Positions 36,308 through 44,327 of a DNA stretch of 64,000 nucleotides are shown in pieces. The position numbers were made by a program, and so were the translations under genes. Source of the DNA: Bacteroidales bacterium UBA6248. GTDB taxonomy: Bacteria; Bacteroidota; Bacteroidia; Bacteroidales; Lentimicrobiaceae. How positions within the stretch are numbered: the first letter of the stretch is position 1; each line of letters starts with the position of its first letter. Under the pieces are notes generated by a model. The model was not told the DNA's origin. It made no database searches and was given only the letters and a program-made list of their open reading frames with translations. The stretch covers positions 1 to 64,000 of the forward strand of contig DJVU01000009.1 in NCBI GenBank assembly GCA_002441345.1, read 5' to 3'.

Positions 36308-36931
36308 TTATGCGGTTTGATTTTCAGTTTTGTGTTCTTCGGCAGGTTCTTCTTCATAGCCGGTAATCATGGCTTTCAAGTTGGTATTGATACGGTGACC
36401 GGTTGTTATCATATACATATGTACTATCACAAAGGCCACCATTATAAATGCACCTAACGTATGCAGTACCGCCGCGATCCATAGTCCGCCGGCATCAATC
36501 GGATTCTGTGGATAGTGATAAAACATGTACAGTACTCCTGTAAGTGTCTGAACCGGAAAAATCATGATCAGCAGTCCCAGGTATGTAATCCGCTGTACGG
36601 GGTTGAGTTTGTTGCCGAATGACTTTTTGGTAGGATGCGGTTCTCCCCTGAAGATGCCTGATGTATAAAATTTCAGCTGTTCGCTGAACTTTTCACGGGT
36701 GGGAACGAAGTTCTTATACTGACCGGTGACAATAAGCCAGAATATGGTCATTATTCCAAGCAATATAAAAGTGATGGCCGAAGCATTGTGAAGCCTGACG
36801 GCAGCTTCAAAGCCAAAGATTGTGTAGTTTCCGTGAATTTCAAATCCGGTGATGGTAAGCAGAATTACCAATGCCATCTGAGTCCAGTGCCAGAACCGCT
36901 CAAACCGGGAGTATAATTTAATTTTTTCCAT
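36308..36931 (-). CDS. Membrane cytochrome b (thiosulfate reductase / formate dehydrogenase gamma-like)
   Basis: 207 residues with four transmembrane helices. It has four candidate haem-ligand histidines: His15 (FWHWTQ), His48 (RLHNA), His157 (VLHTLG) and His171 (VHMYMITTGHR). This is the di-haem cytochrome b561/PhsC fold that oxidises quinol and passes electrons to periplasmic partners. It starts 17 bp after the octaheme cytochrome gene, the obvious partner. No molybdopterin subunit is near, so the cytochrome c probably replaces it as terminal reductase. Confidence 0.9.
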   Translation of the reverse strand: MEKIKLYSRFERFWHWTQMALVILLTITGFEIHGNYTIFGFEAAVRLHNASAITFILLGIMTIFWLIVTGQYKNFVPTREKFSEQLKFYTSGIFRGEPHPTKKSFGNKLNPVQRITYLGLLIMIFPVQTLTGVLYMFYHYPQNPIDAGGLWIAAVLHTLGAFIMVAFVIVHMYMITTGHRINTNLKAMITGYEEEPAEEHKTENQTA

Positions 36932-36948
36932 TTCTTGTTTTTTTTAAC

Positions 36949-38544
36949 TCAGTGTTTACGGGCAAATATCCTCATCAAAGCATGGGTAATAACTCCGATA
37001 AGCGACAGGATTATTATGGCAAACCCTGTGTAATCCACCCCTTTGGCATAGTCACGGCCAGGGAGGTAGAATCCTGCCAGGTTAGCCAGCCGGCCTTCGT
37101 TGCTGCGAGTGTGGCAATCGGCACATTTCAGTGTGTGCTCTTTGGGCGATACCTGGTGGTTGAGAGGCCAGTACATTTCGGTGGATACGAAGTCGAAATT
37201 CCCGCTGTAATACCTTCCGGCACTCTCCATTCCCAGCTGTATGGCAGTATCCCACCGGAGATCTTCCCAAAAGGCGCCTTCCCCTTTCTTTTCGGCAAAT
37301 ACCTTGACATTTGCAATTTCACGGGTCTCTGTATCGTATGCCTGCTTCCCGCGATGTACTTTTACAGGCCAGATTTTTGAATCCGGATCCCTGTATTCTC
37401 CCATCAGAGTGTTGATCTGAACAGGGATTTCCGAAATTGTGTCACCATAAAGGTAATGATCGGCCGTGCCGTTGAACCAGAAGTATTCGGGTTTAACATC
37501 TTTATCCCATACAAACCGGCCTTTGATTGAAAGATAACTGTATTTATGGTCAACATCGTATTCGGTGATCGGATTGCCGTTTTCGTCCCTGCGTCCGGCA
37601 GCCGACCAGTCCCAGTACATTACGGTCGGATTTACCTTGGCATATACAGGAATATGACAGGTTTGGCAGGCAACCTTGTGGTTGTGCATGTCGATCACTT
37701 TATCGTTGTGGGGTTTGCTGGTATGACAGGTTTCGCAGTAAGCTCTGTTTGTGTTTTCCGATGAAACGCTGTATGCCCTTCCGGTGATGTTGTGGCGCTC
37801 GGTCAGGTGACAGTCGTTGCACGACATGTCCTGCCCGGCCTTTGCCATGTGCACGTCAACATACCGGTCGCAGTTAAGCATGGCCTCTTCCAGATCGCCG
37901 TGCTTAACGTTATTGCCTCCTCCGCCGTGAAAGTGACAGAAACCGCAGTTTTCTTTCAGTGGTTTGCCTACGTTGGCAGCAATAAAGTTGTAATCGGGAA
38001 CAGGAAATTCTGCTGAAGCATTTTCTGCTGTCGATGGCATACCGGCTCCTCCCTTACGTTTTTTGTATGTATCGGTATTGTCGTGGCATACAAGGCAGTC
38101 GAGATTGGTGGGATCGTTAAAATCAAAGGTGTCGTCGTTCCATCCGTAACCGATGTGACAGCGCATGCACGATCCGTTATTGCCCTGGGCCGATGCACAA
38201 TAATTATTGATCAGATTTTTTTTACCTATACTCACTGTGCCGCGATCGTTGGGCAGATTCGACTCGCGTTCCCATTTCCAGTGTGCCGACGACATCAGTT
38301 CATCATCGCGTTTGTTGTGGCATGACAGACATGCGGCTGTGAGATCCTGGGGGCGCTCAAAATTCTGCTGCAGAATTTCAAATTCAGAATGGTCAACCTT
38401 TTTGTCCATGTCAGCCCTGTTCTGATAGCTGATTTCGTCGGGTGTCCCCCTGCGGTTTCCAAAGTGTACCGTGGCAAACACTACCAGAGCCGGAAGTACC
38501 AGCACGACTAAAAATGAAGTAAGCTTTTGCAGTAAGGTATTCAT
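36949..38544 (-). CDS. Octaheme c-type cytochrome, tetrathionate-reductase (OTR) family-like, membrane-anchored
   Basis: 531 residues with exactly eight CXXCH motifs, starting at residues 72, 126, 150, 200, 242, 270, 293 and 474. The spacing, with seven haems in the first 300 residues and the eighth near the end, resembles octaheme tetrathionate reductase. In that enzyme the active-site haem is ligated by lysine; the Lys161-Lys164 cluster (YKKRK) after the third motif is a candidate. There is an N-terminal anchor (about 9-27) and a C-terminal helix (about 506-526), so it is held in the inner membrane facing the periplasm. Relatives reduce tetrathionate, nitrite or hydroxylamine. First gene of the operon. 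Confidence 0.87.
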   Translation of the reverse strand: MNTLLQKLTSFLVVLVLPALVVFATVHFGNRRGTPDEISYQNRADMDKKVDHSEFEILQQNFERPQDLTAACLSCHNKRDDELMSSAHWKWERESNLPNDRGTVSIGKKNLINNYCASAQGNNGSCMRCHIGYGWNDDTFDFNDPTNLDCLVCHDNTDTYKKRKGGAGMPSTAENASAEFPVPDYNFIAANVGKPLKENCGFCHFHGGGGNNVKHGDLEEAMLNCDRYVDVHMAKAGQDMSCNDCHLTERHNITGRAYSVSSENTNRAYCETCHTSKPHNDKVIDMHNHKVACQTCHIPVYAKVNPTVMYWDWSAAGRRDENGNPITEYDVDHKYSYLSIKGRFVWDKDVKPEYFWFNGTADHYLYGDTISEIPVQINTLMGEYRDPDSKIWPVKVHRGKQAYDTETREIANVKVFAEKKGEGAFWEDLRWDTAIQLGMESAGRYYSGNFDFVSTEMYWPLNHQVSPKEHTLKCADCHTRSNEGRLANLAGFYLPGRDYAKGVDYTGFAIIILSLIGVITHALMRIFARKH

Positions 38545-38551
38545 AGTTGTG

Positions 38552-38569
38552 TTGTTAATTCATTAACAA
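38552..38569. promoter_or_regulatory. Perfect palindrome next to the octaheme start codon
   Basis: Half-sites TTGTTAAT and ATTAACAA separated by TC, 8 bp before the start codon, probably covering the transcription start of the cytochrome operon. Could be an operator or part of an mRNA 5' hairpin. Confidence 0.45.
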
Positions 38570-38571
38570 TG

Positions 38572-38579
38572 CGAAAATA
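38572..38579 (-). promoter_or_regulatory. -7-like element (minus TATTTTCG) of the octaheme operon
   Basis: One mismatch from TAnnTTTG. A TTG on the minus strand lies 21 bp upstream (38601-38603), the usual -33 spacing, which strengthens the call. Confidence 0.45.
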
Positions 38580-38580
38580 C

Positions 38581-38604
38581 GTTGAACATGGAAGCATGTT
38601 CAAC
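38581..38604. promoter_or_regulatory. 24-bp perfect palindromic operator
   Basis: Half-sites GTTGAACATG and CATGTTCAAC around a 4-nt spacer. It overlaps the -33 TTG and reaches up to the -7-like element of the octaheme promoter, an arrangement typical of a repressor site. The N4 spacer is the one used by Crp/Fnr dimers, and a Crp/Fnr gene lies on the other side. Confidence 0.7.
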
Positions 38605-38656
38605 TTTTATCGGCCAAGCTGATCATGGTTTTTGGATTTGTTCGTCACAAGAATCC

Positions 38657-38670
38657 TTGATGCAGATCAA
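38657..38670. promoter_or_regulatory. Consensus FNR-type box TTGAT-N4-ATCAA
   Basis: TTGAT-GCAG-ATCAA, a perfect match to the FNR consensus; the outer bases extend it to CTTGAT/ATCAAG. It lies about 30 bp upstream of the likely start of the regulator transcript and about 100 bp upstream of the octaheme operon start. Confidence 0.72.
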
Positions 38671-38727
38671 GTTTTTTTTTGTTTCTTTGCATGTAATGCA
38701 GTTACGTATTTAGAAACATCATTTTAA

Positions 38728-39432
38728 ATGACTGAAGAACAAGCATCTGCTCAGCATAGTTGTGCCATTGGCAACAATCTGATTTCCTGTATGGAAATAC
38801 TTACACCCGACGAATCGAGCCTGCTGGAGTCGAAAATGGTGGAAGTAAACTACCGTAAAGGAGAGATTATTTGTAAACAGGGAGCCCCTGCAACACAGAT
38901 TATGTTTGTCAGGGAAGGGCTGGTTAAAATCTATATGGAAAGCAACAGCGGGGAGAATCTTGTGCTTCACATCATGCCGGAAATGAATATCATCGGCTTG
39001 TCCACACTTTTTGAAGGAAACAATGTTTACCAGTTTTCAGCACAGGCATACATAGATACACGGATTCAGGTAGTTGACATGCAAACCTTCAGGCAACTGA
39101 TTCGCACCAATCCTGAGTTTTCCCTGAAAATTATAGCCTTGCTGGCAGAGTACAATACAATCATCAGCGGCCGTTTTTTCTGCCTTACGCAAAAACAAAC
39201 ATACGGACGCCTGGCCGATGTATTGCTTTGCCTTGCCAATCGCATCTATAAGCAGCGGAAGTTTCCACTTAGTCTTTCAAGAAAGGAACTTGCCGAAATC
39301 GCAGGTATGTCGGTTGAAAGCGTTGCCAGAATTCTGACGCGCTTCAGGGAAGAGAATCTGATAGAAATGGAGTGCAAACACCTGCACATTGTGGATTACG
39401 ACAGGTTGTTCGATATCAGCTTAAAGGGCTGA
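38728..39432 (+). CDS. Crp/Fnr-family transcriptional regulator
   Basis: 234 residues. The cyclic-nucleotide-binding fold spans about 25-140, the dimerisation helix 145-170 and the winged helix 175-225, with the HTH at SRKELAEIAGMSVESVARILTRF (in two pieces: SRKELAEIAGMS and VESVARILTRF). The recognition helix has ESVAR, close to the ExxSR of FNR that reads TTGAT. Cysteines at 12, 21 and 49 could bind a redox cofactor, but the FNR four-Cys pattern is not complete. It diverges from the octaheme operon and an FNR box lies in its promoter, so it probably controls the operon and itself. Confidence 0.88.
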   Translation: MTEEQASAQHSCAIGNNLISCMEILTPDESSLLESKMVEVNYRKGEIICKQGAPATQIMFVREGLVKIYMESNSGENLVLHIMPEMNIIGLSTLFEGNNVYQFSAQAYIDTRIQVVDMQTFRQLIRTNPEFSLKIIALLAEYNTIISGRFFCLTQKQTYGRLADVLLCLANRIYKQRKFPLSLSRKELAEIAGMSVESVARILTRFREENLIEMECKHLHIVDYDRLFDISLKG

Positions 39433-39465
39433 TCTGGTTCTATTCATCCCTTAACGCGAAGTTGA

Positions 39466-41256
39466 TTACAGCAAAGGTGCCGATACCTGCCTTAGCTCAT
39501 CCATGGTTTTGGTTTTCGTGATTTTTCCCACAGGATAACGCAGAAAATGGCTGTCCCAGTAAGGCGTTTGACTGTAGAACCAGTTCAGGATATTCCATTG
39601 GTTGCCGGAAAATACCGGGTCATTTTTCTTCCGGTTTTCAAATTCCTTCCTGATTTCCGGATTTTTCTCCAGCATCTCCCGGGCCATCGTTTCCATAACG
39701 TAGGTTTCACTGTATTCCTTTTGTTCAAAAACAGCATTAAAGAAACCCCATTCCACAAATGAGCCCGGTGCCGCAGGTTCCAGAATTGCTGCAATTACCT
39801 TTGCTGTGCGCTGGTCGGTTTTTATAATATAAGATCCGGCAGGAAAGTTACGTGTTTCAGTTACAGGATCAAAGCCGGTGTTTACCATATGCCTGCCTTC
39901 ATTGGGTGTTTTTCTGAACTCATAATCCCTGAATCGATAGGAATCAACGGTGATCTCACGGTCAGTTGTTAATATTTCCATTTTTATTCCGTGCAGACTC
40001 ATTCGCTCAGCAATATCACTCCATTCGGCTGGCAGGATATACGCTTCAGGAAGCCTTATTTCAGCTGCAGGTTCCGTTTTGTTAAAGAAAGGCAGTTTCA
40101 TGGTTAATGGCTTTGTATTGTCATACACAAACCAGTCCCCTCCCGTCAGATCGCTCTTTAATACCTTATAGTCAAAACCTTTAAATTCGACCATTAAACT
40201 GTCGTCCTGCTTTGTTCTCCAGTTTACTGCATAGTCCTGTTTTCTGAAGGCCGGTGACGCTGTGGATTGGTCAGCCATCTGAATTATCGTTTTCAGGTTA
40301 TCCGCCTGGTGGTTTACTATAAACAGGGTATGAATCAGCATCTGTATGGTGGCATCAACACGGGTTTTATAGTCCTTCAGCATGTGGGTCTCAATAAGCA
40401 GGGCAGGCCGGTTTTGCAAGGCTGCATAGCCCTGTGAGATCATGGGTGGTGCGGCGCCGGTTCTCAGTCCGCTGCGGGGGTCATGCCAGTTACGGAACTG
40501 CACGTATGGGAAAATCGGGAATCCGCTTTTTTCCATGGCAGACTTAACCCTGGGCTCGTAGATATTCTGAAGCCAGCGGGTAATTCCGCTGTCAAGGGTC
40601 CCGAATACTTCAATATCATACGTAAGGGCGTACTGAAAGTCGGCCCCGTCGGTTGTGTGTATATCGACGAAAAAATCCGGAAGCCATTCGGAATACATTT
40701 TAAGCCAGTGCTGCATTTCCACGGCATCGGCTTTCAAAAAGTCGCGGTTCAGATTTAGGTTTCTGGCATTGGTTCTCCAGCCCATCTCATCCGGGCCGTT
40801 CTGATTGATGCGGTTATGCGGTCCGAAGCGCTCATGTCCGTCAACATTCACAATTGGAATAAAAAGTACGGAAGCTTTCTCCAGAAGATCACGGTGTTTT
40901 TTGTGAATAAGCATGTCTCTGAGTAATACCAGCCCTGCATCTTTACCATCCGGTTCACCGGGATGTATACCGGCCTGGATCAGCACCACAACCCTGCCTT
41001 TCGCCCGTATGGCATCAGGGGTGGTTAATCCGTCACGGTCAATAATCATCATTGGAATTTCTCTGCCCTGGTGACTGATACCAATATTTATTATTGAAGC
41101 AAGCGGAGATGCTGCTGCCAAACGTTCACAAAAGTCAGTGGTTTCTTTGTATCCCGGCGTTTTACGATATGCGGAAGCTTCGTAATATGTGGTCCAGTCC
41201 TGCGCCTGCAGACCGGTTGTCAGAAAAATCAGAAAAAGGAAAATATGCCGTTTCAT
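39466..41256 (-). CDS. M14-family zinc carboxypeptidase, secreted
   Basis: 596 residues with a signal peptide (1-19, LQAQ). The peptidase domain spans about 25-320. The zinc ligands are His98 and Glu101 in IHPGEPDG and His200 in DIHTTDG, with the M14 segment NARNLNLNRDF. A C-terminal region of about 250 residues is of the type found in Bacteroidetes M14 proteins and has no named function. It would act in the periplasm on peptides. It converges with the Crp/Fnr gene and has its own promoter. Confidence 0.88.
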   Translation of the reverse strand: MKRHIFLFLIFLTTGLQAQDWTTYYEASAYRKTPGYKETTDFCERLAAASPLASIINIGISHQGREIPMMIIDRDGLTTPDAIRAKGRVVVLIQAGIHPGEPDGKDAGLVLLRDMLIHKKHRDLLEKASVLFIPIVNVDGHERFGPHNRINQNGPDEMGWRTNARNLNLNRDFLKADAVEMQHWLKMYSEWLPDFFVDIHTTDGADFQYALTYDIEVFGTLDSGITRWLQNIYEPRVKSAMEKSGFPIFPYVQFRNWHDPRSGLRTGAAPPMISQGYAALQNRPALLIETHMLKDYKTRVDATIQMLIHTLFIVNHQADNLKTIIQMADQSTASPAFRKQDYAVNWRTKQDDSLMVEFKGFDYKVLKSDLTGGDWFVYDNTKPLTMKLPFFNKTEPAAEIRLPEAYILPAEWSDIAERMSLHGIKMEILTTDREITVDSYRFRDYEFRKTPNEGRHMVNTGFDPVTETRNFPAGSYIIKTDQRTAKVIAAILEPAAPGSFVEWGFFNAVFEQKEYSETYVMETMAREMLEKNPEIRKEFENRKKNDPVFSGNQWNILNWFYSQTPYWDSHFLRYPVGKITKTKTMDELRQVSAPLL

Positions 41257-41279
41257 GCTCAGTAAGTTTATAATAGCGG

Positions 41280-41287
41280 CAAAAATA
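41280..41287 (-). promoter_or_regulatory. -7 element (minus TATTTTTG) for the M14 peptidase
   Basis: CAAAAATA on the plus strand, 24 bp before the start codon. Confidence 0.5.
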
Positions 41288-41566
41288 AAAATTTTGAAAG
41301 CAGCTTTTTTAATACCGGTAAGCTCGCTGTAAATAATTGTACCTGTTCTTTTTGGTTAAATGTGTCACCGATTACCGGCTGATGCGGTCGCCTTGCCGTT
41401 GAAAACTCTGTGTCGCTGAAAAACTGAAGGATAGAATGCTGTTCCCGGGAATAGGGGAATAAAAAAATGTTAAAATTCGTTAAAGCCAGCAAGTATCTTC
41501 CGATTCAGGTGTCGAATGGCAAACACCGGCTGAACTGATTTGTTGAATACGATTCCGGAAATAGAG

Positions 41567-41574
41567 TAATTTTG
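41567..41574 (+). promoter_or_regulatory. -7 element TAATTTTG for the outer-membrane protein
   Basis: Exact TAnnTTTG match 21 bp before the ATG, with a TTG (41543-41545) 21 bp upstream. Confidence 0.6.
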
Positions 41575-41594
41575 CAACCCTAATTTTTTCTTTT

Positions 41595-44105
41595 ATGAAT
41601 TCCTGTTACAGACTGCTTGGTTTATTACTGTTTGCTCTGATTGTTTTCCAGCCTGCTCAATCGTTTTCTCAGGGTCCGGGCCGCGGTCAGGGTATGTCCG
41701 GTGAATCCGTCCGCCCGGCTATAGGTGTGCTTAGGGGCAAACTGCTTGATGAAAGATCCGGTTTGCCGATAGAATACGGTACCATCGCCATCCTTAAAGC
41801 CAGGGATACCTCAATGGCCGGAGGCACCATTTCCGATTCTAAGGGTAACTTCCGCATTGATAAAATTGAGGTCGGAAAGTACATTGTCAGAATTCAGTTT
41901 ATGGGCTTCGAGACAAAAGAACTGGCCAATATTATGATAAAACCGACGGATTCTGATGTTAATCTTGGAACAATCAAACTTACACAGACAGCTTCCAGTC
42001 TGCAGGGAGTTGAAATTACTGCGGATCGGGAGATGCTTGTAACGAACCTCGATAAAAAGGTTATTAACGTCGATAAAAATATTGCTTCCATTGGCGGATC
42101 TGCAGTGGATGTTATGGAGAATGTCCCATCGGTAACGGTTGATGCAGATGGTAACGTAAGTCTCAGGGGAAACAGCAATGTCACAATTCTTGTTGATGGC
42201 AAACCCACCGGACTTTCGGAAATAAGCAGCGGGGATCTCCTGCAGCAGATACCTGCATCCTCTATCGAGAGTATTGAGGTTATTACGAATCCTTCAGTCC
42301 GCTACGATCCGGAAGGTACTTCCGGCATTATTAATATTGTATTGAAAAAGCGCAGCCTACAGGGATTGAACGGGATGGCATCCTTTACTGCAGGGACGGG
42401 AGACCGTTACAATACATCCGTTAATCTGAATTACAGAAAAAACAGAATCAACCTTTTTGCCGGTTACGATAACCGTATCGGGCGCTTCAACTCCACCGGC
42501 CTGTCGGAACGTAACACGGTTGATAATGAGATTAAAAGTATGCTTCTGCAGAATCAGAATATGCGTAACAACCGCAACATGCATAATCTGAACACAGGGC
42601 TGGATTTTATGCTTGATAATTACAATACGCTGAGCTTTTCGTTCCAGATGAGGGATATGTCGTTTACCAACAAAGGCAACAACCGGTCCTATTCGTTTAT
42701 TACAACCGGGGAAGAACAGGTACCGGATACGGTCAGAAATTTTAACCGGTACAGCGAAAGTTCACGTGAGATAGATTCATACAATTATACGCTGTCTTAT
42801 AAACGCACCTTTTCCACTAAAGGCAAAGAACTTACGGCTGATTTTATGGTTGTTGACAATGCCATGACCGGCTTACAGGATATTATTCAAAATGAGTATT
42901 CAGGTGGGGCTGTTACGGGTGATGCAGCCTTGCAGCTCTCAACATCGCAGAACACAAACACGATGTATACTGCACAGTTAAATTTTATAACGCCGGTTGG
43001 CAACGGGGGGCGACTCGAAACTGGATTTAAGAGCACCATAAAGGATATTACCATGCGGAACAACCTTTCCGATTATAGTTATCTGTTAAAGGAATGGGTT
43101 GAAAACGAAAGTGCTGTTAATAATTTTGATTATTTTGAACAGATTCATGCTGTGTACGGCATTTATTCAGCAACCTTTGACAAGTTAAAATATCAGGCAG
43201 GACTGAGGATTGAACAATTGATCTCAGAGTCAGAAATAATCAACGAGAACGACCGGTTTAGTTATTCATACCCCAGTCTTTTTCCCTCTGTGCACCTCGT
43301 TTATGAACTCTCCGGAACACAGCAGCTGGCACTTTCCTACAGCAGAAGAGTCAGGCGTCCGCATAACCGACATTTGAATCCTTATGTGGATTATTCCGAC
43401 TCACTTAATATCAGGTATGGTAATCCGCGACTTAAGCCGGAGTTTATCAATTCGTATGAATTGGGCTGGTCTAACTACTGGGGTAAAAATTCGCTGAATG
43501 CATCCTTGTTTTACAGGCAAACCGTTGGGGTTATCACCAATATTACACAGCTGGAGGGCAATGGTGTTACTTCCACTACATATGAGAATCTCAAGAATGA
43601 ACGTTCATACGGGCTTGAACTGATCGGCAACCGTGAGTTTACCAAATGGATGAAGACAAATCTTAATGTTTCATTCTTCAAAAGCGAGTACGATGGCAGT
43701 GAGGAGTTCGGAATTGACCGTGCGGAGAGTTTTCAGTGGATGGCTAAGCTGAATATGAATTTTGCCCTGAGAAAGGATCTGAATCTGAGCTTTGCCGGGA
43801 ACTACAACTCACCCCGTACCATGGCTCAGGGCAAGATGGAAGCCATGTATTTTGCCGATATGGCTCTCAGGTATGATTTTCTGAAAAACAATGCATCTGT
43901 CAGCCTCAGAGTCAGCGATATCTTTGATGCAAGGCGTTTTAATGGTGAAACCTGGGGGCCTGGTTTTGTAATTACATCGGAACGTAAGATGGAGTCAAGA
44001 GTCGTATATCTTGGTTTTACATACAGGCTCAATAATTACAACCGCCAAAGAGATCGCGACCGTAACAATCAGAACGGGGATGAAATGGAAATGGAAGATT
44101 TCTAG
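41595..44105 (+). CDS. TonB-receptor-like outer-membrane beta-barrel protein (PF14905 type)
   Basis: 836 residues. Signal peptide about 1-26; a Gly-rich linker (GPGRGQG); a carboxypeptidase-regulatory-like domain at about 45-130 (GKLLDERSGLPIEYGTIAIL); a plug at about 140-240 with VMENVPSVTVDADGNVSLRG and SSIESIEVITNPSVRYDPEG; then a barrel ending in a charged tail (RDRNNQNGDEMEMEDF) instead of an aromatic residue. This is the 'outer membrane protein beta-barrel' family that resembles TonB receptors but is not paired with SusD. The ligand is unknown. Confidence 0.88.
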   Translation: MNSCYRLLGLLLFALIVFQPAQSFSQGPGRGQGMSGESVRPAIGVLRGKLLDERSGLPIEYGTIAILKARDTSMAGGTISDSKGNFRIDKIEVGKYIVRIQFMGFETKELANIMIKPTDSDVNLGTIKLTQTASSLQGVEITADREMLVTNLDKKVINVDKNIASIGGSAVDVMENVPSVTVDADGNVSLRGNSNVTILVDGKPTGLSEISSGDLLQQIPASSIESIEVITNPSVRYDPEGTSGIINIVLKKRSLQGLNGMASFTAGTGDRYNTSVNLNYRKNRINLFAGYDNRIGRFNSTGLSERNTVDNEIKSMLLQNQNMRNNRNMHNLNTGLDFMLDNYNTLSFSFQMRDMSFTNKGNNRSYSFITTGEEQVPDTVRNFNRYSESSREIDSYNYTLSYKRTFSTKGKELTADFMVVDNAMTGLQDIIQNEYSGGAVTGDAALQLSTSQNTNTMYTAQLNFITPVGNGGRLETGFKSTIKDITMRNNLSDYSYLLKEWVENESAVNNFDYFEQIHAVYGIYSATFDKLKYQAGLRIEQLISESEIINENDRFSYSYPSLFPSVHLVYELSGTQQLALSYSRRVRRPHNRHLNPYVDYSDSLNIRYGNPRLKPEFINSYELGWSNYWGKNSLNASLFYRQTVGVITNITQLEGNGVTSTTYENLKNERSYGLELIGNREFTKWMKTNLNVSFFKSEYDGSEEFGIDRAESFQWMAKLNMNFALRKDLNLSFAGNYNSPRTMAQGKMEAMYFADMALRYDFLKNNASVSLRVSDIFDARRFNGETWGPGFVITSERKMESRVVYLGFTYRLNNYNRQRDRDRNNQNGDEMEMEDF

Positions 44106-44300
44106 GGAATTCTTCACCATATCTGATTAATCTGTAACCCAAAGTTCTGCCGAAAGCGATACGATGTAGAAAAGGCTGGTCCGAAATACCTGAATATTTT
44201 AACTGTTGCAGAAATCCGGTTCTGCGATTTTATTCTATCGAATGGCGGGTGGTTAAGGACGTGGAATCTGATACCTTCGTTTTTTTTCAGGCCAATTTGT

Positions 44301-44308
44301 TAACTTTG
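44301..44308 (+). promoter_or_regulatory. -7 element TAACTTTG for the sensor kinase
   Basis: Exact TAnnTTTG match 19 bp before the ATG at 44328. Confidence 0.5.
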
Positions 44309-44327
44309 ATGAATTAACTGCCGGATA

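Larger units (their letters stand above)
41257..41594. other. Divergent promoter region
   Basis: About 340 bp between the M14 and outer-membrane protein genes, with one -7 element near each edge and nothing else recognised. Confidence 0.5.
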
